60,000 nt of DNA from Branchiostoma floridae (taxonomy: Eukaryota; Chordata; Leptocardii; Amphioxiformes; Branchiostomatidae), in the NCBI RefSeq assembly GCF_000003815.2, contig NC_049982.1:11482386-11542385 (forward strand), in the 5' to 3' direction. Below, piece by piece: positions 23,301 through 35,300 of this stretch (the stretch's first letter is position 1; each line of letters begins with the position of its first letter). The notes beneath the pieces were generated by a model that was not told the origin of the DNA, did no database searches, and was given only the letters and a program-made list of their open reading frames with translations. Made by a program: the position numbers and the translations under genes.

Positions 23301-26300
23301 TTAACATCACCATTTTGTCCACGTCATGCCCCTTTTGTGTCATTCTCTCAGTTTTCAAAGAGTATATTTACAAGGATAAAAGATGATGCAGCAGAACTGA
23401 AGAGGATGTCTGGAATTACCAGACACTTGTTGAATGATACATTGTCAACCTGTTATTCACCTGATTGGAGAAACTATACTGATGACTTCCGTCAATACCA
23501 GTAGTTTCATCTGGTTCGTATGTCGCTGAAGAAGGTAAGAGACGGTCACCAAAACGTTAGTGAGAATAAAGCAATGGTTGTGTAAAAAGAGTCTCTTTAT
23601 TCACTATACTGATGACTGTTCTGAAAAGCTGACTCCTTTTTTGTCTGGAGTTGTCTCTTCTGCAAACTGTGGATATGGTAAGCTTGTCCTCAACCAGTTT
23701 ACCCTGACAAGTGACCTCAGTATCGCTGGACAGTATAGCCTGGAGTCCAGCCTTGTTAGATTTGGTCCATTCCCAACGGTTGCTAACCCATGTTGCCCAG
23801 TTACTTTATGTTGTTGGGGTTGCAACCATTAGGAACGGACCGAAGCAAACAACTGAAAAACTAGGGGAGCGTAGAAACAGTCCCCTGGCTCCTGGGATTT
23901 GAACCAGGGCCTGACAGCTTTCTAGACCAGACCAGACCTTTTGGACTGGTCATGGTGGCACTTGAATGCCACTGTTGCACAAGGCCAGGACTCCATTCTC
24001 TGGACGGTATAGATGCAGCCTGGACATCACATATGAAAAGGATATTATGGGATCATGGTCCAATTCCTGTTGTTGTGACTCTTTCAGATTTATCCACTTG
24101 CAGATGTCTGTGACATGCAAGTCAGGGTTGAGGAAGAGGTATACAAACATTTTAGGGGCCAGTGGATTTCATCCTCCAAAGACATTCCTAGGTAACATGT
24201 GGAATAGTTCAAAACAAGATCAAACTTTGGGAATCTGTTTTTAAAGAAAAAGTAGTAACAGTACAGCAACAGACAGGTTAAGATAAAGATGAGCAAAAGA
24301 AGCTGCAGCTGATGCTGGAGTTGATGATGACCATTCCTGGTAGAGATGTTATGAGTCAGTACCATCAATGATGTTTGAACTCCTTGGTAACATCAACACC
24401 ACCAGTGATGCTGTGACTCCCACTCTTGGCTCTCAGCATGCCCTGGTGCTGGTGCATGGAGCCACTGTCAGGGGTCAGGGAGAGGGGCACATACAGAGTC
24501 TGGGATGGTTTGGTGTGGGGTGCTCTGTCAGCAGGGTGCCCAGTGATCCCTCACCTGTAAGAGATAGCCCTGTGGCCTGCCTCCTTTCATGCCACCCCAG
24601 TGGGGGTATTGCATGCCCTCAATTAGGCCTAATTACCCTGTAAAGTGAGTGGAAGATTTACCCAAGTAAAGTGAGATGTCTGCTTCAAGATTCACTCCCC
24701 TGTCCCAGGAGGGATTGTAGTATAGTGTGCTGAGTAATAGCAGGTCAGGGGATGGTGGCATGGCTACTGTGCAGTCTGGAGAAGTGTCTTTGATATCAAC
24801 TGTTTTATAGTCTACTTCATGCTTTCCAAATTGTTGAAGGGTTTAATTGTTTGTATTGTTTTAATACAGTCATGGAAACTGGTATGTGTTATTGGTAATC
24901 TGTAACAATCTGTCTTGTGGACACAGATTCGAGTCTCAGTTTGAAATCAGGCTCTGCTACTACAATGTAGTTGTGCTGTATAACTATAACTAGTATAAGG
25001 TCACAGCCTACCTGTTCACACTATGCCGCCAGGCCTGAGTTCATTCAAGCAGTTAATTTTTCAACCCTTCTACTTTTACCGTATGTCAACTTTCTTTCGT
25101 AAGTATATTTCATAGGTAAATTTTACACATTTTCACACTAAATGACTTGTTTTTTTCACACTATGTGGCTTGTTGGTCATGATCCTGATACTTTTTCATT
25201 CAGATGTACAAATTAATGCCTTCCGCCTGAGGTAATTGTCGGTAAGTGCTACCCCAAAAGATTGACCAGTGCTGTGACCACACCAAGGTCATGACAGGGA
25301 CACTTAGCCATCTCCTGTTTAAGGAAGGATGTGGGATGAAACTCCAAACAATTTATGATAAGCTGCAGTTTCCTAAGCCTGTCAGATAAAAGTGAGCATG
25401 CCTCACTGTGATTCTTATCAATATCGATTGATCTGTGTTTGCTTTATGATTTCCGAACGATTACTCCCAAACCTGTGATTCCCATGATTATCATAATGGC
25501 ACTACTTATTAAGCAAAATTACACAGTGTTGGAGACATTTCCTGTGACTACAGTACAAGTATGGGAATCAAGAAACACACATGTACCCTTAGGATACTGG
25601 GTAACTGGAAACGAGTGTTTTCTGATTAGTACCAAATGACAGTTTGACCCTGCCATTTACAAAAGGGGCCATACACTTTGATTACAACACCTGTTGACTG
25701 TCAGCAATATTCTGGACAGGTAATGTTACACTTTCTGTCATCTCCCATAGATGGCGTCCTGTAATGTCCATGGGAAAGTTTCCCCTGCTGTGCATCTGTT
25801 TAGCCCACCTGGTGACAAGAGTCGGGACAGAGTTTTTCAACAAAGGGCAGGAAGGACCACAACACAACAATGAACAAGATGAATGCGCTGACACCTTTAT
25901 GTCGCAGCCAGAAATGGCAGGTCACACGAAAGGGAACAATTTAAGGGGGCAACGATTGCTCTGAGACTGGGAAACAAAAGATTGCCGGATCTATTGTCTT
26001 GAGATATAGCCAGAAAATTGGCGTGACATTTGCAATGGAGACAGTACGTGTAAATGTCAATGACAATGGCACAAAGGGAAGACATTTCCTGCCGCCATAG
26101 CCTTCGTGGTCAGAGCATGACCTCTGACCATAAGTGGCAATGGCAAGGACGTTTGAGTAACATCTCGAGAAAGTTATCCAGTGATTGTTGTTGTTAATTC
26201 TAACCAGTTTGTTGTTGTCTTTTGTGCATATGTAGAAGGTGGTTTCAAACTGAAATATTTTTAAAATACACTTGATATATCCCTAGATACCCATTTTTAA

Positions 26301-29300
26301 AAATACAACTGATATACATGTAGGGCGCTCCTCAGATAAAGGTGAACTAGTATTAACATGCATTGAAGATTTGTACCTCCAAAATTGTTGGCTGACTTAT
26401 AAATTCATTTATTTGTGCCTGTTTTTATTGTACCTGTCAGATCTTGTACTTGTAAGATCTACTAGTAACTAAGTTTTTAGACACACATGTACTCTTGATT
26501 CTGGTGTTGGGTATTAAAGCTTGTGGTCGATTCAGTTCAGGAGTGTAAGCCAATGCGTCCGGACCTCCTCTCTGAGTTTTCCTAGCTCGGCCACTCGCTA
26601 CACTGAAATCAAAAGACAACTGATTGTTTCCACCTAAAACTTTAGACTACAATTTATTGCCTTGATTCAGCCTAAAGCGTACCCATCTGTGTAAACCTCC
26701 CAAGTTCCAAACCCACTACTGAAATCACAAACGTCCCAGAAAATTTTTTAAGTGAGGCAACCCGACGTAGACCCAGTGTTGCTACAACCTCTCCCTTGAC
26801 CTTGATGTTTGAGGATGAAATGATGCGAGCCAACTTCAGAAGTACTGCCCAAGTGTCAAGTGTAATGAGTTGTCCATTTACTGTTTTAGGGAAGAGATCC
26901 GGAATGGTTTCAAGATGGGTGGCTGCAGTTGATCGGGGAAGACTCTGGGATGTTTGTTTCTGTTGGATGCTACATTTATGTGTTCCAGATAGCGAGTCTG
27001 GAACTTTCCTGCTCCACTTTATAGCATGTTCTGGGAGACTTCAGAGCAGGCACTGTCTGACTAAAAAAAAACAACTTAAAATCTTAGCCTGGTAACCATA
27101 CAATTGTGAGCTCCCAGTATTTCCACTGTGCTGAGAGTATTGGCACAAGCAAAACATTTTTTGGGGGGGTTAGTTTCAGTTTGCTTGCTCAAAAAGTAAC
27201 TAGAAGAGCCAGCTGGAAAGTTATGGTCCTCTACCTTCCTGTGAAAAGTTGGATATAAAGCTAGTTCACCTTTATCCGCAGGGTAACCTATATTTGTTGT
27301 GTTTACCCACACGGTAATATGAGATATCAAGTTGATGGACGGTGGTTTCAAGTTGTAATATTTTCAACTACTGTAGTTTTAAACTATCGTCCGTCGACTT
27401 GATACCCGTAACTACCCATTTTTCGAAAGCAACGAAAGGTGAACTAACGTTACATGTAAAGACTTAAAAAATCTAATTTTGCAGCCAATATATAGGATAT
27501 ACATTTGTACAAGACAGGACAAGAGAACACTTACTTTTGGAGTAACAGAGTAGATACTAGGACATAAGAGTTTTCTTTTACACAACCAGTTTTTCTCACC
27601 TGCTGACGTTTTGATGTCTGTCAGACATCTTCCTCAGAGCTTCTAACTGGAGTTCTGCTTCTCACCACTATATGTAGCTGATGTAGGTGGTGGTGTAAAA
27701 GAAAACTCTTATGTCCTATGATCTACCAACCTGATGAAATTATTTTCGGAAGAGTAAATGCTTATTAGGAAGAATCTTGACTAGAACCCATCACCTGAAA
27801 ATCTACTTCAACACATTTGAAAGGGCTCTGGGAGTTTGCCTCCATTGGGTCTTACAAGGCCGCAGTCATTTATTATTGGCGGGAGCATTGATTCAAGATT
27901 TTTAACATATCGCAGTGTCTCTTCCCAGTATAAGAATCTTCCTGGCATAAGAGTAGCCATGACATGTTGAAAATTGCAACAATAAATACCAGTGCCCCTG
28001 GAGAAGTACGAAGGCGGCTATTGGGAACATCCAAAGATTAGATGATCTCTAAAAATCGTTTCAATGATGGAGAGAACACCAACAAAAATGTTGTTAGAGC
28101 TTGCAGGTTTTTAAAATGATTTTCCTAGTGCATGACAGGTATACAATTGAAATCTATATAAGACATTATGCGTATAGAACAAATTTACTCCATACAACTT
28201 CCATCTGGGACAATTGCTATGCCACCCTTGCTTCATCCCATCCATTACCAGTAAGTTGTGATGGTGACGCCGCTACCCTACCCCACATATTGTGTTTGTG
28301 TTATCTGTGAGTAGACAGGAAATGGAGTTCTCTTCGGAACTTGTGGAGAAGAGAATACAATTGAAATCTATATGAAACATTATGCGTATAGAACAAATTT
28401 ACTCCATACAACTTCAGTCTGGGACAATTGCTATGCCACCCTTGCTCCATATATTCCATTAGCAGTAAGCTGAATGACTAAATTTGAAGAAGAAAGGTTG
28501 CCTGAAAACATTATCAATCAGCCTGATTAGCTCAATGAATATCTAATCAAAGAACTAATCTTCACGGGACAATACTGTAATTACTGCCTAAGTAGGGTAG
28601 GTAACACTTATTAATATGCTACACAGATAATGTCATTTGCTGATCACTATGATTTTTCAGTGCAGTGGAGGAACCATACCACTGTATATCCACACAATTT
28701 AGTCATTATGTGCTTACAGATTTTACAGCTGAAAAGCTTGCTCATCCTTTTGACCAATCAGGGAGCCTGAAGAGTTTGAGTCATGCTTTGAAATGGTAGA
28801 TTTGTGGCTTAGGTTAATGTTGCTCGGTTAAGATCGATGATTTGTCCATACAAAGGTCAATCTCAGCCCCTGCAGCTACTGTTTGCCTCTAGGCTGATGT
28901 TTTTGTTGTAAGCCTTTACACCTCATTATAACATTACAAGTGTTGGTGGAGCCGCCAGAATTAATGAACCGAATAATGCAATTACAGATAAACCAGTGAT
29001 CTAAACTCTATAGTTTCTAACCAACATCTGGGACATTTTGACTTGGGATCACTTTAAAAATTATCTTTTGAAATGGTTTGCCCCAGTTGCGTTTGAGTTA
29101 TTATCTCAGCAACATGACAAAGATCTACAGGTAAAAATATCTACCAGGTGGCAGTCTCTAATGGGATTTAGTTTACAACTTGACATTTAAGCATAGGATC
29201 AGAAAGTACTCATGAGAAAGCAACTTCTATATGCGGTTAACTGCCATGCACGCAGGCTAGGGCTGTCTCCAGCTTCAAAAGTTTTTCCATCCTACTTATT

Positions 29301-32300
29301 GTTCGTTAGCCTGACTAAATCAAGCCAGCTTCTAGCAGCTCTTCTACCAGTTTGAAGGAGGAGTCCTAATACTCTCTGCAAGCAGTGAGCGCTTGTGTAA
29401 CACAGGCAAATTGTTTTAGAATCTGTGTTTTTGATTTTCGGTCGTCACAGGAAAGTACATTTTCATCAATTTCATTTCATGAAGTTTTGATTTTTAAATG
29501 GATGGGGTGATATTTTTTTCTGTTATAACATTCAAGTCAAGTTGATTTCTGCATGTCCCAGGACAGAGGGACGTGTCCTAGAGAGACAGCCCTGCATACA
29601 TGTCTAGTCATGTTGAAAGTACAGCCTGTTTTAAATAGTGCCCATAAAAGTTATCTTAACAGCATGTCAGCTTATGATACATTGGTTTTTACAAATTGAT
29701 ACATTGTCCTGGTTACTTTTGATGCAGACAGAGTATAAAAAAGCAAAGATTTTATCTCTAGAAATTACAGTCACTGTGTTGTCTCAACACATCAGTGTGC
29801 AAATGTAGCGATATTATTAATTACCAGAAGCTGAAGGTTGTCTAATTATGTTCTTAGTAAAGGACAATTATCCCCGCCATCCAGTCTGAAGATAGACTGT
29901 AATAACCCCTCATTATCGTTTGCACCAGAGTGATTTCTTACCTTGACACTTGTACCTGACATGTTGGTTATGGGGAGGGGGGTGGTTTGCTAATGCTTGT
30001 TGCGTGAGCCACGCAGCTAGTGGTGTGGATCTTACATGTTGTCTTTTGTTGTAAGCATGTTAACAGCAAGGTTTGATTTCTTTGTCAGAGAAAGTTGTTG
30101 AACAGAATCTTTTATGAAGAGGCAAGCAGGTCATAGAGTGGAAATAGTTGCCAACGAGTGCTGTAGGGGCATCCTCGTTAGATGTGCAAAGGTTATGTGA
30201 CAGGTCATTCAGTGTGATATAACTAGTCTCTACCAGACTCCGGATCGCTGGATGGAACAAATAGAGAGGAATATAACAGATCAAGGAACAGCTCATAGAT
30301 CGCGTGCTGTTCCCTGGCCGGTTATATTCCTCTGGCCGGCTTACTCCTCTATTTGTTCCATTTCTACGATTTTTCCAGCGATCCGGAGTCTGGTAGAGAC
30401 TATGATATAACCAGCTGCTGCCGCGTCATGTACCTGCGAAGCTGATGCATTATATCAAAGGGCATTTTACTGGCTATACACTTCCAGATACAGATTGCTG
30501 ATCATATATTTCTGAAGTCAAACAGATTGCAGATACAGATTGCTGATGTCAAACCCCAAATGCTTGGATTGTAGCTCTCAGCAGTCCATATCATTACTAG
30601 AATAGTCACTTGTTTCCACCTGCCATCATTGTTATCTATACCAAACTCTTTTATTTTTTGTATGTTCAGTATATTCTGTAGGTTCTATGTTGCAATTAGC
30701 CCTCAGCAAGAACTTGCAAATAAACCTATTCTATATTCCTGACGAGTATCAAACCAAGGACAACAGAGGCAGTAGGTATACCAGTATACTGTTGTTAGGT
30801 GCCCCACCCCCAATGATGAGTCATGCTACATAGAGTTACATGTATGTGAGTGACAGGTGCAAAGTAGGTTCCTCCAGGGAGAGGGTTGGGAGGGGTACAT
30901 GATAATGTGGTCATGGTATGGTTACTAAATTGCTGGTGATGACAGACAGCACACAGTAGCATCCTGGAAGGGAGGGATCTTTCCTACTGGTCATCTTAGG
31001 CATAGTACCTATTAATCATTCTCTGAACAAACAGTATAGAGGTCTTTAAAAGTTGCATGTCAAATACATGTATACTCCTCTACTTTCCATGATTCCAGCA
31101 AAGGGTTCGTTCAGGGTCTCCATCTTCTTTCCATGTTCTTTGTTTATTTCTTGAGTCTTGATTTAGTATTGACTAATTTACATTTTCATTTAAACTGTAG
31201 ATGTCTTGGTTACATGTTATTTGAGTAACTTAAAGCAAAGTTTTCTTCACATTCTATTTGGTGTCGCATTGTACCAGACACTGTTGCTAACAACAATGGT
31301 TGCATATTTAATAAAGTGATATTTATGCCTGATGTTCATAATCTCTTTGAATTGAAGGCAATCTTTAAAAAACTTCACCTTCCATGGCACATTCTGAAGC
31401 ATGCAGCAACCTGCAGTAGCCCCTTCCTACTCCTGACTCTTGATATTTGCCAGGACCATCTCTGTCTGCCCACCTGATAGGAATCAGACAAAGATGTTTG
31501 TTTGCACAGCCTAATTTGTGTGGGGGAGGCTCGATCCTGACCTTGTGCATCTATGGTATGTTTCTAAAAACCCTCTTGCCAGAATTAAAAGTCCTGCATG
31601 GGTCAGGGCCAGCCAAGCTCTTCTTCTACAGGCACTTTCCAGTCTTGTTTGCTCAGAGAGCCTGAAGGGGGATCTTTTCCGTAGTAAAAAGGGAATGCGC
31701 GGTGTTAGGAGCAGCTGCATGGTTGTATCAGACAGTTTGCTACAAATGAAAGTATCTTTTTATGCTGTTTTGTCTGTTTCTTGTTTTATTAAAGGCATCT
31801 TATTTCAAAGACTTTTATTATTTATTGCCTATATTTTTCCATGACAAGTCGCAAAGAGAGTGCACTATTTTCTGATAAATACGGTTCAAAGAAGTGTGTA
31901 AGACAGTAGCATATTGAGAGAGATGCCATCTTTCTGTCATCCCCTAAACATTTTGGGACTGAACAAGGATATGATAGGATGTCCCTTTGGGAGGATGTGT
32001 CAGGTGGGAAAGGATGAGTTGGGATATGGTCAGGAAGGAAACAAGAGACAAAGGGCCTTAAATCTATTGATAACTTTGTTTGATTAGAGGATCATCATCA
32101 TCATCATCATCTTTGCCGCATGTCAGTTTTTGCTGAGGCAGGCCATCATTGTTCTCCACACTTTTCTATCTGCTGCTGTCTTGTCCCTCCCCACCCTTAG
32201 TAGAGGATGCTGGTATATAACATATATTTGATTTGTACCAAAGTTCTAAACTAGCATATCACATATCAATGGTGGCAATGTTTGATGTTGTAATCTTCCT

Positions 32301-35300
32301 GATGTCCATGTTCACTCCTCAGCCTCCATGACAGCAACACTCTCTCCACCCTGCTGTAGATTAGCTGGTCGGCCTCACCAGACCAAAACATGCATGGTTT
32401 CTGCCAGGATTTGCACATCGGAGCCGCCTGTGGAAATAAACCGGCTGTGTGTGGAGTCAGCACATCTTGAAACAGTCACAAAACAAAGCTAGCGAGACTA
32501 GAACCCCAAACCTCCTGGTCCAGCAACCTTTGTGTTGAGTCAGTAAATCCTGCTGTCATTTTTTTCTCTTTCTTGGAATACAGGTATAAAGGAAATATAT
32601 ATGGTGCGCATAGATATGTATTCCGATACGATGGCGTGGCAGGTATGCATTTTGCAGTCAACAGTCAGACTAAACAGACATTATTGTAATAATAACATTA
32701 AAACATACTAATGTCTAAATGTTTGGATGATTGAATGGAAAGATATATACACACTTTTCAAGGAGATGGCTGAAAAATGGAGAAGGATAGAAATGCACTA
32801 TCATGACTGTCACCCTAGTCTCTGTCCTTGGAACACCCCCAGCCAAGTTTAGATCTGTTATCATCATCCATGTTAGTGATGGGATTCCGCTAAGCTGACA
32901 TGACAGGGACATGTTTTCTGGAGTGCATGTTTGCATTTCTTTAGCACAAATTACCTGGTGTTTAAGAAACAGGTTGCCTGTTGATTAAAGGCGCAGACAC
33001 AGGCAGGAATGCTGGGCATGGGTACGGACATGTTGACCCAACAGGAAATATGTGCATGTCAACAAGCCCAGGTGCAGGCTGGGAGCAGGGGCAGCAATAT
33101 CTTGTATCATGTTGGGTCAATATTAGTTTTGGAAGGTCCTGCTCTCACATTCGTTATGTGCTGCCCGGCTATTTCTGGAACTGCAAGTTTAGTTTAGGAC
33201 AAATGTCACACATCGTTTGTTCTACATGTACAACCATTGCTATATACTGCATACATGTTTGAATCACTATTTATAGACAAGCCAGGGAGAATCATAGGGA
33301 CTGAAAATTTGAAGGAAAAAAAAGGTGGATTTACCAACTGATAAGTATCTTATACCAGCTCAAAAAGTCATGCCTTCAAATGCCAGAGTTACCAACCTAG
33401 GATTGATGTGTTCAAAAATTTGTACTTTCCCAGAACTATCGTAGGGTGGAATTTGTTATCACCAAAAATTCACTCAGTCCGTCCAAAAAATCTGAACTTC
33501 ACGACACAAAGTTGATGAAAATGTGTTTTCCTAGGCTTAAGATGACAATTTTAACGTGGCAAACAATGCATGAATGGGATGGGGGGAAAATGGAGACAGC
33601 CCTGGGTTACAGACATAAATGTAACCACCATTCAGTGTATCACACCAGGGAATTATATTATACCAAGGAGGTTGAAAAAGAACCTCCTTGATTATACCTG
33701 TTGGACTTATGGACCATAGTCATAAACTTCTGTAATTTTTTTGCATCTGAATATTGAGGAAAGCTACCAATTAAGATCTCATCATCTTTGATACTTAATT
33801 TTCCAGTGTAGAGTTTGGAAATCTGGTACTGTTTGTTTCCATGCTTATCGTTTATTGTTCTAGACCTTACTGCTAGCTCTTTGATTTGAACAGGATTTTT
33901 GGTGGGAAGGAATGTGTGTGGCTGATAGACATCTATCTACCAGGCTTTACACACTGCTACCCAGGATATCAGCTAAGCCTGCCATAGATTTCAGGGACTT
34001 GACAAAACTACAAAATTTCACTGTAGGTCAAGATGGGATTGTCATTGGGTTTGCATGTATACAAGTCAATATTATTACAGAAAATTCTCTAAATTCTTAT
34101 AGTGAATTCGAAGCTCATGCTACATGTATGTCGTGGTCTTCGTATCAAGAAAGTACATGTAGGATTGTAAAAACTCTTCCAATGCTGGGCGGTTACAGTG
34201 TACACTGCAACATTACAACAGTTTCTCTTCCCTCCCATAATTCTTGCAATATTCTACCAAGGAGGTTGAAAAAAGCTCTTTCTTGAGTCTACTTCTTACC
34301 TTACGATGTTTGAAAACTCTTGAACATGTGACATATTACTTTTTTTATGTCACTATCTTGAATCCAGCAAAGCCACTATGCTAGCTTGGTAGCCAGCCCT
34401 GTTCTGTTGGTCTGCTTCCTATTGTCAGACCTACCAGGTTAGTGGATAAAAGTTGAGCAAGACTGGATGCATGGCTATCACCATGCTACCAAGTAAAGCA
34501 GGCCTGATGCTTCCTTGCTGTGCTGCCTGCAAATAGTGTACATTCCATGCCCAGTCAACTGCCTTCCTCAAACCCTTTAATTAGGATAACCCCTAACTAA
34601 ACAAACTTGCCCCCCTAGGATACCTCCAAAATTATGTCTGCAAAGTGACCTGCTCATTTTCATCCTACTGCCACATTTGTCTTTTCACAGCCATGTCAAA
34701 TTGTAGGTTACATGAGGGTATTACATGTTTTTCTATTGATTTGCACTGGATACAATCAATTTGATGTGCTTTTATTCCAGGGGTATCGAATTTCCTTTTT
34801 TGCCAAGAATGAATACTTAAGTGATCACATTTAAATGGATAACTTCTCTGTTATCAGATAGATGAATATGCTGGTCCCAAAGGTGCAATATTAGCCTAGT
34901 AGGTTCCATTTGATTACTACCAGGCCTGCCCTGAACCTACCACCTTGACCAATCAAACTTGGGCTAACATTTTTCGCAGCTACAGGACCCACATTGTACA
35001 TTGTATGCCTAATCTATCAACATTGACCACATGTGTGCTCTTGCTGTTGCACAATTTCATGCTTGTGAATTGTATGATGACAGAAAGTGGCTGAAATGTC
35101 AGATGTCATATCATGGTCAGGGTTCGTATGCCTTGGCAAATCTGGCCAAGGTACATTCTTACATATCAGCATCATAAAAAAATTGTACAAAATTCAAAAG
35201 CTTATGTCAGGGCTTGTGAAGCCTTGTTTGTAAGGATGTTTGCTGGGTAGACCATGAGCATGGTGCCTGCAGTAGGTACATTGTATCTTCCCTCATTACT

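Noticed and set aside
23890-23970. tRNA gene on the minus strand
   Set aside because: Only a box-B-like segment is present. The T stem needs an eight-base loop, and no acceptor stem or A box could be paired.
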